Positions 1 through 7,420 of a stretch of DNA of 64,000 nt are shown in pieces. The stretch is taken from NCBI GenBank assembly GCA_964542165.1, contig CAZITQ010000005.1:29077-93076 (forward strand), given 5' to 3'. A model generated the notes under the pieces. That model was not told where the DNA came from and ran no database searches. It was given only the letters and a program-made list of their open reading frames with translations. Positions within the stretch are counted from its first letter, which is position 1, and each line of letters opens with the position of its first letter. Position numbers and translations under genes: made by a program. This DNA comes from CAYTBN01 sp964542165 (lineage in GTDB: Bacteria; Myxococcota_A; UBA796; UBA9615; CAYRNR01).

Positions 1-1
1 C

Positions 2-859
2 AAGCTCGTCGGCAAGACGCTCAAGGGCCTGGCTCGAGAGGTCACCTGGCGCCAGACGACCAACTACGCCGCTGCCGTGGGTGATGCCAACCCGCGGTAC
101 CTCGACGACACCCGGCACGGGGGCATCGTTGCTCCGCCGATCTTCGCGGCTGCGGTCACCTGGCCGGTGCTCTCCAAGTTCAACCTGCAGCTCGACGGCG
201 CCATCCCGCCCCAGGTGCTGCCCACGGTGGTCCATGCCAGCGAGCACCTGGAGTTCCACCGGTTGATCCAGCCCGGGGACCAGCTGCGGGTCGGTGGGGA
301 CGTGGCGGCGGTGTTCCCCGGGCGATCGGGCACGCGGCTGGTGCTGCGGATGACGGTCACCGACGCGGCCAACATGCCCGTGTTCACCGAGTACGTCTGT
401 GCCGTGTGCCGCGGCGTACCCTGCAACGGCCCCGGTGAGGGGCAGGACGCGTTGCCCGACGTGCCGCGTTTCGACGAGCCCGAGTCGCCCATCTGGACCC
501 AGGAGATCGACGTGCCGGTCCAGACCCCCTTCCTCTACGACGGGTGTTCGGACATCTCGTTCCCGATCCACACCTCGGTGCGCTTCGCCCGGGCCGCAGG
601 GTTCCCCAACATCATCCTCCAGGGCACCGCGACCCTGGCCATGGCGGCCCGCGAGCTGGTGAACCGGGAGGGGGACGGTGACCCCGGGCGGCTGGCGGAG
701 ATCGCCTGCCGGTTCACCGGTGTGGTCCTCCCCGGCAACCCGATCCGGGTACAGCTGCTGCACAAGGAGCGGACCCGCGATGGCAACCGGCTCGCGTTCC
801 GCGTGCTGGACGCCGGCGGCAACCCGGTCCTGCGGTTCGGCTTCGCCCGCCTGCAATAG
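2..859 (+). CDS. MaoC-like double-hotdog dehydratase (5' end outside window)
   Basis: The frame is open to the left edge, so the start lies upstream or just outside; an internal GTG at 77 would cut into the conserved part. About 285 residues are visible. The first half has the FAS1/MaoC N-terminal pattern (AVGDANPRYLDD, then GGIVAPPIFAA), and the second half the MaoC hydratase pattern (FARAAGFPNIILQGTATLAM), so two hotdog folds are fused. Such proteins hydrate or dehydrate acyl-CoA or acyl-ACP thioesters in the cytoplasm. In the second half the usual catalytic D-x-N-P-I-H reads I-S-F-P-I-H, with an Asp one residue earlier (S-D-I-S-F-P-I-H). Activity is therefore uncertain. No linked fatty-acid gene is visible. 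Confidence 0.75.
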   Translation, partial: KLVGKTLKGLAREVTWRQTTNYAAAVGDANPRYLDDTRHGGIVAPPIFAAAVTWPVLSKFNLQLDGAIPPQVLPTVVHASEHLEFHRLIQPGDQLRVGGDVAAVFPGRSGTRLVLRMTVTDAANMPVFTEYVCAVCRGVPCNGPGEGQDALPDVPRFDEPESPIWTQEIDVPVQTPFLYDGCSDISFPIHTSVRFARAAGFPNIILQGTATLAMAARELVNREGDGDPGRLAEIACRFTGVVLPGNPIRVQLLHKERTRDGNRLAFRVLDAGGNPVLRFGFARLQ

Positions 860-908
860 GGCACCGCTCGCGGCCCGACGCTTTCGCTGCGATCCCCCCC
901 GGGATTGG

Positions 909-914
909 CTACCC
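909..914 (+). promoter_or_regulatory. candidate -10 element
   Basis: TACCCT preceded by TTGGC lies 31 bases before the ATG at 946. It fits the TANNNT-like elements seen before several genes here. No convincing -35 is visible. Confidence 0.25.
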
Positions 915-945
915 TGGACGGACACGGTATTCCAGGGAGGTCTCG

Positions 946-3819
946 ATGCAGGTCCGCTTCGTGCTGATCGCGCTGCTGGTCGCGGCGCTCTTCTCGCTCG
1001 GCTGCCCCACGCGTGACGACGACGACGCCACGGGGGACGACGACTCCACCGGGGACGACGACTCCACCGGCGACGACGACACCACCGAACCGGAGGACGC
1101 GGACGGCGACGGCGTCCCAGCCGCCGACGACTGCGACGACAACGATCCGGACGTCTACCCGGGGGCCGAGGAGCTGTGCGACGGGGTGGACAACGACTGC
1201 GACGAGGTCGTGCCGGACGACGAGGCGGACGCGGACGGGGACGGCTACCGGGTCTGCGAGGGGGACTGCGACGACGAGGCCGCGGACATCCATCCGGAGG
1301 CCGAGGAGCTCTGCGACGGCCTGGACAACGACTGCGACGGCGTGCTGCCCGACGACGAGACCGACGGGGACGGGGACGGATACCGGGGATGCGAAGGGGA
1401 CTGCGACGACGCGGATCCCGCGCTGAACCCGGTGGACGGGGACGGTGACGGACGGTCCACCTGCGACGGGGACTGCGACGACACCAATCCCGATCTGAAC
1501 GTCGATGACGCGGACGGGGACGCCTACTCCACCTGCGGCGGGGACTGCGACGACAGCCTGGCGGACGTCTACCCGGGGGCGGCGGACCTCTGTGACGGGG
1601 TGGCGGACAACGACTGCGACGGGCTGACCGACCCGATGGAGGCGGACGACGACGGCGACGGGGTCACCGAGTGCGACGGTGACTGCGACGACACCGACGC
1701 CACGAGCTTCGCCGGGGCGACCGAGGCCTGCGACGGCATCGACAACGACTGCGACGGGGTCGTGCCGGTGGACGAGGCCGATGGGGACGGGGACGCCTCC
1801 CGGGTCTGCGACGGGGACTGCGACGACGCCGACGCCACGGTCTACCCCGGGGCGCCCGAGCTCTGCGACCAGCTGGACAACGACTGCGACGCCGAGGTGG
1901 ACGAGGACACCGGGGACGACCTGGACGGGGACGGCTTCAACGTCTGCGTCGGCGACTGTGACGACGAGGACGCCACCAGCTTCCCCGGTGCGACCGAGGT
2001 CTGCGACGGGGCCGACAACGACTGCGACGGCGCCCTCCCCCTCGACGAGCAGGACGTGGACCTGGACGGCTGGATGGACTGCGAGGGGGACTGCGACGAC
2101 ACCGATCCCTCGCTGGAGCTGGACGACCTGGACGCGGACGGGTTCACCACCTGCGCCGGGGACTGTGACGACATGGACCCGGATCTCGAGCCCGCCGACC
2201 TGGACGCGGACGGGGTGAGCACCTGCGACGGCGACTGCGACGACGCGGATCCGGCCAATCTGCCCGGCAATCCCGAGATCTGTGACGGCCAGGACAACGA
2301 CTGCGACGGCAACGTGGACGGCGACGACCCCGACGCGCCCGACGAGGACGGGGACGGGGTCAACGGCTGCGACGACTGCGACGACGCGGACCCGGCCAAC
2401 TTCTGGGGCAACACCGAGGTCTGCGACGGCCAGGACAACGACTGCGACGGGGTGGCCGAGAACGGCCTGACCTTCGACGCGGACGGGGACGGCCACTCCA
2501 CGCCGGACAGCTGCGAGGGGTCCCAGGACGACTGTGACGACGCCGACCCGGCCAACTTCCCCGGCAACGCCGAGCTCTGTGACGGCCAGGACAACGACTG
2601 CGACGGGGTGGCGGACGACGGTCTGACCTTCGACGCGGACGGGGACGGTCACTCCACGCCGGAGTCCTGCGAGGGGACGAAGGACGACTGCGACGACGCT
2701 GATCCGCAGAACTACCCGGGCAACGACGAGAGCTGCGACGGCCAGGACAACGACTGCGACGGGCTGGCCGACGACGCCGATCCCGACATCCCCGACGGCG
2801 ACGGCGACGGGGTGCCCGCCTGCGGCGACTGCGACGACGGCGACCCGAACAACTTCCCGGGCAACAGCGAGGCCTGCGACGGGGTGGACAACGACTGCGA
2901 CAGCCTGGTGGACGACGACGATCCCGACGTGCCGGACGACGACGGCGACGGCGTGCCCTTCTGCGGTGACTGCGACGATGGCGACGGCGCCAACTACCCG
3001 GGCAACACCGAGGTCTGCGACGGGCAGGACAACGACTGCGACGGGGTGCCCGAGGCCAGCGAGGCGGACGACGACGGCGACGGCTGGATGGTCTGCGAGG
3101 GGGACTGCGACGACGGCGACGCGGACCTGAACCTGGACGACGCCGACGGCGACGGATTCGACACCTGCGGGGTCCTGCTCGGCCAGGCGGACTGCGACGA
3201 CACCGACGAGCTCACCTACCCCGACGCCGACGAGCTGTGCGACGAACTGGACAACGACTGCGACGGCACGATCGACGAGGGCGTGGTCGGCAACGGCGTC
3301 GACTGTCCCGCCGAGGACTGCTCGGAGATCCTGGACCTGGACCCCAACGCCGTGGACGGCGACTACATCCTCGACGCGGGCACCTACTGGTGCGACATGA
3401 CCAATGACGGCGGCGGCTGGACGATGGTCTACGAGGCGGCCTACCTCTACGGCACCGGCTACGACACCACCTACTACAATACCGAGGGCTTCACCTGGTC
3501 CGAGGTCCTCTTCCTGTGGAACAGTGGCTCGGTCCACGCCCACTGCACCTACCCCGAGTCCCTCACCGGCTGCAACAACCTGGGCTTCCAGTTCGCGGCC
3601 GAGAACTGGGGCGTGGCGCTGAACTGGGGCTCCAGCCTCTGCGGGATGCAGGTCACCAGCTACGAGGCGTCCACCACCTATCTCAACACCTGGGACTTCA
3701 TCATCGCCCGCGCCGAGTCCACCGACACCATCCGCCTGGGCACCCTCGAGGGCATCGCCCAGTGCACCACCGGCGACAATCCCGGGTCGGCCTACACGGA
3801 CATCCTCGTCCGTCGCTGA
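946..3819 (+). CDS. MopE-repeat lipoprotein with C-terminal GGGW fibrinogen-like domain
   Basis: 957 residues. A signal peptide ends in a lipobox-like FSLGC (Cys20), followed by a tether of DDD(D) blocks joined by A/S-T-G. Residues about 47-780 hold roughly 18 repeats: 13 full units (D-x-D-G-D-G, C-D-D, then CDGxDNDCDG) and 5 short units lacking the second half. This Asp/Cys repeat is the MopE family type, implicated in metal binding in Methylococcus MopE, and the D-x-D-G-D-G loops look like calcium sites. The last ~170 residues carry YWCDMTNDGGGWTMV, the bacterial fibrinogen-like YCDxxxxGGGW domain. A surface-exposed metal-binding or adhesive protein is inferred. SD GGGAGG precedes the ATG by about 7 bases. 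Confidence 0.85.
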   Translation: MQVRFVLIALLVAALFSLGCPTRDDDDATGDDDSTGDDDSTGDDDTTEPEDADGDGVPAADDCDDNDPDVYPGAEELCDGVDNDCDEVVPDDEADADGDGYRVCEGDCDDEAADIHPEAEELCDGLDNDCDGVLPDDETDGDGDGYRGCEGDCDDADPALNPVDGDGDGRSTCDGDCDDTNPDLNVDDADGDAYSTCGGDCDDSLADVYPGAADLCDGVADNDCDGLTDPMEADDDGDGVTECDGDCDDTDATSFAGATEACDGIDNDCDGVVPVDEADGDGDASRVCDGDCDDADATVYPGAPELCDQLDNDCDAEVDEDTGDDLDGDGFNVCVGDCDDEDATSFPGATEVCDGADNDCDGALPLDEQDVDLDGWMDCEGDCDDTDPSLELDDLDADGFTTCAGDCDDMDPDLEPADLDADGVSTCDGDCDDADPANLPGNPEICDGQDNDCDGNVDGDDPDAPDEDGDGVNGCDDCDDADPANFWGNTEVCDGQDNDCDGVAENGLTFDADGDGHSTPDSCEGSQDDCDDADPANFPGNAELCDGQDNDCDGVADDGLTFDADGDGHSTPESCEGTKDDCDDADPQNYPGNDESCDGQDNDCDGLADDADPDIPDGDGDGVPACGDCDDGDPNNFPGNSEACDGVDNDCDSLVDDDDPDVPDDDGDGVPFCGDCDDGDGANYPGNTEVCDGQDNDCDGVPEASEADDDGDGWMVCEGDCDDGDADLNLDDADGDGFDTCGVLLGQADCDDTDELTYPDADELCDELDNDCDGTIDEGVVGNGVDCPAEDCSEILDLDPNAVDGDYILDAGTYWCDMTNDGGGWTMVYEAAYLYGTGYDTTYYNTEGFTWSEVLFLWNSGSVHAHCTYPESLTGCNNLGFQFAAENWGVALNWGSSLCGMQVTSYEASTTYLNTWDFIIARAESTDTIRLGTLEGIAQCTTGDNPGSAYTDILVRR

Positions 3820-3833
3820 GGTCCTCCCCCCGC

Positions 3834-3850
3834 CGATCCGAACCGGATCG
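3834..3850. terminator. hairpin after the MopE-repeat gene
   Basis: A 7-bp perfect stem CGATCCG / CGGATCG with a 3-base AAC loop starts 15 bases after the stop at 3819. There is no clear U-tract, so it is only a possible terminator or mRNA 3' stabiliser. Confidence 0.3.
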
Positions 3851-3998
3851 CGGGTGCTCCAATTCTTGACCAGCCCCGCCCTCGATCCACGCCCCCGTCG
3901 CCCGTATTCCCCCGGATTCCCCCGGTGTGGCCCTTGCACGCGTCTTGCGTATTTCCCTGGTGAGCCGTAGGCAGATCCATGCAAGGGACGGAAAGGAC

Positions 3999-4289
3999 AT
4001 GGCCGGGAACGACGACCAACAACTGCGGACCCTGATGAGAATCGCCGGGGAGCTGCGGGACGCGGCGAGTGGAGGATCGGCTGACGCGCCAGACGTACAC
4101 TGCCTCACCCTGTTGAGGGTGGCCGACGACATGGGGCGTCGCCTGGAGCGCTACTGCCGCAGCGAGATCGCGAGGCACGACATGCTGCGGTCGCTGGGGC
4201 TCGAGATCGACAGGCCGGGCATCGTCTACGTTCCGGAAGAGGACGGAGAGCGGATCTCCGCGGGGGACTCGGGCGAGATCGGGCCCTGA
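3999..4289 (+). CDS. small hypothetical protein, 96 aa
   Basis: The ATG at 3999 is chosen because GGAAAGG lies 3 bases before it; an upstream ATG in the same frame (3927) has no such site. The protein is soluble, charged and predicted mostly helical (MAGNDDQQLRTLMRIAGELR, later LRVADDMGRRLERYCRSEI). No signal peptide or membrane segment. It contains two Cys and no family motif I recognise. It lies between the MopE-repeat gene and the convergent ion channel gene. Confidence 0.6.
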   Translation: MAGNDDQQLRTLMRIAGELRDAASGGSADAPDVHCLTLLRVADDMGRRLERYCRSEIARHDMLRSLGLEIDRPGIVYVPEEDGERISAGDSGEIGP

Positions 4290-4316
4290 CCGGATCGGCG
4301 ACGGAAGGGTGGGCGG

Positions 4317-5219
4317 TCAGGCCGCCTTGCCGGCCTTCTTGGCGATCTTCTGCACCCGCTCGACCTGGTCGGTCATGGCCGCCAGCTGCTTCTGCAGCTC
4401 GGCGAGCTCCTCGCGCATCGTGGGCTCCCCACCCCCGCGCAGCGCGATGATCTCGGCCTCGTCGGCCTCCTTCTGCGCCTCGTCCATGCCCGCCATGATC
4501 ACGCCGATGAAGAGGTTGAGGATGATCATCGTGCCCATCAGCACGAACGAGACGAAGAACCCCGCGCCCAGCAGCGGCATGGCCTTGGACGTGGGCGACC
4601 ACTCGGCGATCATCGCCGCGTCGTAGCCATAGTTCGCCGCCCCGTACATCTGGATGTACATCAGGTCGGTCCAGTCCTCGAGCGTCACCGCCCGGAACAG
4701 GCTCAGCATCGACATCTGCAGGTTGCGGAAGTGGACCGGATCGTTGTCGGCGAACAGGAAGGTCCCCGCCACCCCGTAGAGGTAGAACAGCAGGAACAGC
4801 AGCACCGACACGTAGACCATCGAGGGGATCGACTTGAGCAGGGCCCCCACCAGGATCTGCAGCTTGGGCAGCGCCCGCACGAGCTTGAGCACCCGCAGCA
4901 AGCGGGCGAGCCGCAGCACGGTGACGTACTGGGCGTTGATGGGCAGGAAGCACACAGCCACGATCAGGAAGTCGAACACGTTCCACGGGTCGAGGAAGTA
5001 GCGCCAGGGCTTGCGGCCGTGGGCTCCCATCTTGACGACGATCTCGGCCACGAAGATCCACAGGATCACGTCGTTGAGCACCCCGATCGTCTTGCCGTAC
5101 TTCGCCACCATCGCCGGATAGGTCTCGAATCCAACGACCACGCCGGCCATCAGGATCACGACGGTGACGAAGTTCTGGAACCACTTGGCATCGGCCACGG
5201 ACTTCAGGACGCGCTGCAT
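4317..5219 (-). CDS. voltage-gated cation channel (bacterial NaV/CaV-like)
   Basis: 300 residues, the size of single-domain channels such as NaChBac. Six membrane segments are visible. S4 (residues 98-120) has spaced positive charges, VLRLARLLRVLKLVRALPKL. The pore helix is followed by the selectivity filter TLEDWTD (179-185), and S6 covers about 217-243. The C-terminal ~35 residues are charged and heptad-like (MREELAELQKQLAAM), as in the coiled-coil tetramerisation domain of this family. The filter is between the Na-type TLESWS and the Ca-type TLDDWSD, so ion preference cannot be assigned. ATG at 5219 has GGAGG upstream. It is monocistronic and converges on the small gene at 3999-4289. Confidence 0.88.
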   Translation of the reverse strand: MQRVLKSVADAKWFQNFVTVVILMAGVVVGFETYPAMVAKYGKTIGVLNDVILWIFVAEIVVKMGAHGRKPWRYFLDPWNVFDFLIVAVCFLPINAQYVTVLRLARLLRVLKLVRALPKLQILVGALLKSIPSMVYVSVLLFLLFYLYGVAGTFLFADNDPVHFRNLQMSMLSLFRAVTLEDWTDLMYIQMYGAANYGYDAAMIAEWSPTSKAMPLLGAGFFVSFVLMGTMIILNLFIGVIMAGMDEAQKEADEAEIIALRGGGEPTMREELAELQKQLAAMTDQVERVQKIAKKAGKAA

Positions 5220-5257
5220 GGATCTCCCTCCAGGGCAGACGGTGGAACGAGGGGCGC

Positions 5258-5263
5258 ACCCTA
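5258..5263 (-). promoter_or_regulatory. candidate -10 element
   Basis: TAGGGT on the minus strand, 38 bases before the channel start at 5219. Weak: only the TANNNT form supports it. Confidence 0.2.
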
Positions 5264-5369
5264 GACGGACGCCCCGTCCGGTTCAAGATCGCAATGGGCC
5301 CCACGACGCGGTGCGGGGTGGGGTCTTCGACGGACGCCCTGCCGGTTCATTCGACGACCGGGCCGGAAC

Positions 5370-7298
5370 TCACCAGCGCGCGTCGATCCGGGCCTGGGCC
5401 TCCTGGAGCTTGGTGCCGAAGAGGTAGGACATGGAGACCGTGTCCTCGTAGTGGTCACCGTCCTCGGTGAGCAGGGAGACGTGGGTGTTGAAGTCGGGCT
5501 GGGGCACGATGTAACCGGCGTAGCTGTCCAGCATCCCCAGCGCGGCGCGGTAGTCGGTGTCCATCGCGTCCAGGAGGGGTTCGACCGCCGGATCGGGGTT
5601 GAGGGTGTAGGGCCAGGCGTGGATCGCCAGGCAGTCGCAGTCGCCGATCTCGGTGGTGTCCGAGCAGTCGCTCCACTCCAGGCCGTCGCAGTCGGCGTCG
5701 TGCTGGGGGAAGTAGGCGCTCTGCGGGCCCCGGGCCAGGGGATCGTCGACCTCGTCGAGCCAGCGGGAGTCGTCCTCGGGCAGCCCCCAGGCAATCTCCG
5801 GGAACAGCTCCCCCGGCGCGGTCACCAGACCGATGGGCCCCAGCTGGGCCCGGAAGGTCCGCAGCTCGATGCAGCCGGCCTCGGACTCCCCCGCCTCGGG
5901 ACAGAGCTCCGGGTCGTAGATCCCGTCGTCCAGGGTCAGGTCGAACAGGCCCATCCCGCCCAGCAGCTGGAAGCCCACGTTGGTCACCGGCACGTACATC
6001 GACTCCGCCTCCACGCGGAGGGGACTGGCCTGGACCTGCTCGCCCGCCTGCAGCGCCACCATCGCGGCCTCCGCGATGTGCCAGCCGTGGGACTGGACGA
6101 AGTCCCAGGTCTCGTCCTCTGCCCACTCGGGCACCGGGTTGCCGTCCGCGTCGATGCGGGGGGCGCCCTCCGCCTCGCCGAAGCACTCCTCGTCGTCCGG
6201 GTCGGCCACCGCGTCGGCGTCGCAGACCTGGTACTGGTGCACCCCGTCCTCGTCCACCAGCGGCAGGTCGCCGCCCCCCGCGGACTGCATGCCGCCCAGG
6301 CACTCGGGCATGTGGACCGCCACGCCGCCGTACTCGGCCTCCAGGATCTCCCGGGCCACCCCCACCCAGTCCGCGGACAGCAGGGTGTTGGTGTCCCCCC
6401 AGACCTCGGGGTGACCCGACCAGTTGGTCCAGGTGAAGACCGCCTCGCCGCCGTCCCCGACCCCCTGGAGCACCAGCAGCTGGTCGGAGACCACCACCGG
6501 ATCCCGGATGTCGTGGATCATGCCGTGCATCTTCGAGGTGGGATTGCCGCCGCCGAACTTGCTGCCGTTGAAGTAGGGGTTCTGGTCCCGCATACGCACG
6601 GCGCCCACGGTCAGGGACACCGGCTGCATGGAGCCCGCGGCCTGTCGGATCGCCTGCTCGATGGCGTCGGTGATCTGCTCCTGGTACTCCAGGTTCAGCC
6701 CCGACACCGGGTTGCCGAAGTCCTCGGGGTTGCCCCACAGACCCATGGTGTCCGGGCCCTCGTGGTTGTGGGTCGCCGAGGCCAGCAGTCGGTCGGCGTC
6801 GAAGCCGTCGGCCACGAGGCGGTCCCGGGCCTCGTGGATGCGCTTGTGGGCCAGGCCCACCAGATCCATGCCCACGAGCGCCAGGTACTCGCCGTCCTGG
6901 GCGAGCACCACCGCCCGCACGGTGATCGGATCGTGGACCCCGGTGGCCGGGCGCATGGGACCGTAACCGCCGATGAACACGGCATCGAACCAGCCGTCGC
7001 CGTCCACGTCGTCGAAGGTCTCGTCGCAGTCCTCCCCCGACGCGTCCGGGTCGTCCAGGCAGCCGTCGAAGGTGCCGTCCCCGTCCAGGTCGGTCCAGGT
7101 CTCGACCACCTCGGGGGTGACGTCGATCGTCGCCGCGCCGGCGTAGGTCACACCGTCGTCCTCGAGGATCATGCCCAGCGGAGCGGCGTCGTCATCGTCG
7201 TCGCCGGGGCCGGCGCTGTCGTCGTCGTCGTCGCCGGGGCAGCCCAGCGCCAGGGCCAGCAGCGCCATCATCCACCAGGGTCCCAGGAGCCTGCTCAT
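5370..7298 (-). CDS. Asp-tethered lipoprotein with neutral ceramidase-like N-terminal domain
   Basis: 642 residues. The start at 7298 is set by GGGGAGG upstream and the signal peptide that follows. The lipobox ALALGC (Cys20) is followed directly by PGDDDDDSAGPGDDDDD. Residues 53-60 (AGAATIDVTP), FIGGYG near 108 and ATHNHEGPD near 175-183 match the N-terminal pattern of neutral/alkaline ceramidases (GxGxxDIT, THTHSGP), whose His residues hold zinc. Two D-x-D-G-D-G loops (near 71 and 98) interrupt the early part, unlike classical ceramidases. The substrate may not be ceramide; a surface amidase/hydrolase is the safe call. It is divergent from the lipoprotein at 7421. Confidence 0.7.
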   Translation of the reverse strand: MSRLLGPWWMMALLALALGCPGDDDDDSAGPGDDDDDAAPLGMILEDDGVTYAGAATIDVTPEVVETWTDLDGDGTFDGCLDDPDASGEDCDETFDDVDGDGWFDAVFIGGYGPMRPATGVHDPITVRAVVLAQDGEYLALVGMDLVGLAHKRIHEARDRLVADGFDADRLLASATHNHEGPDTMGLWGNPEDFGNPVSGLNLEYQEQITDAIEQAIRQAAGSMQPVSLTVGAVRMRDQNPYFNGSKFGGGNPTSKMHGMIHDIRDPVVVSDQLLVLQGVGDGGEAVFTWTNWSGHPEVWGDTNTLLSADWVGVAREILEAEYGGVAVHMPECLGGMQSAGGGDLPLVDEDGVHQYQVCDADAVADPDDEECFGEAEGAPRIDADGNPVPEWAEDETWDFVQSHGWHIAEAAMVALQAGEQVQASPLRVEAESMYVPVTNVGFQLLGGMGLFDLTLDDGIYDPELCPEAGESEAGCIELRTFRAQLGPIGLVTAPGELFPEIAWGLPEDDSRWLDEVDDPLARGPQSAYFPQHDADCDGLEWSDCSDTTEIGDCDCLAIHAWPYTLNPDPAVEPLLDAMDTDYRAALGMLDSYAGYIVPQPDFNTHVSLLTEDGDHYEDTVSMSYLFGTKLQEAQARIDARW

Positions 7299-7336
7299 GG
7301 TCCTACCTCCCCCGCGCGGGTACGCGCGGCACACGC

Positions 7337-7342
7337 ATTCTA
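7337..7342 (-). promoter_or_regulatory. candidate -10 element
   Basis: TAGAAT on the minus strand, preceded by TGGA, 38 bases before the start at 7298. It belongs to the divergent 122-bp intergenic region. Confidence 0.4.
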
Positions 7343-7389
7343 TCCACTGCAGGGACCGGCGCATCGGGTCTGTGGGGGGCGGGCGACCG

Positions 7390-7398
7390 TGGTACGTT
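7390..7398 (+). promoter_or_regulatory. candidate extended -10 element
   Basis: TGGTACGTT, 22 bases before the ATG at 7421, has the TGn-TANNNT form of an extended -10. Confidence 0.4.
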
Positions 7399-7420
7399 CG
7401 CGAGTGGAGAGAACCGAACC

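Noticed and set aside
1096..3290. Periodic DNA repeats that look like a CRISPR array at first sight
   Set aside because: The period follows codons of a protein repeat, units vary in length and sequence, and no spacer-like unique parts or cas genes are present.
535..3984. A 1149-residue minus-strand frame rich in G-V-V-A-V repeats, opposite the MopE-repeat gene
   Set aside because: It is the antisense reading of the MopE Asp/Cys repeats. The plus strand has signal peptide, lipobox, SD and a known repeat; the minus strand has none.
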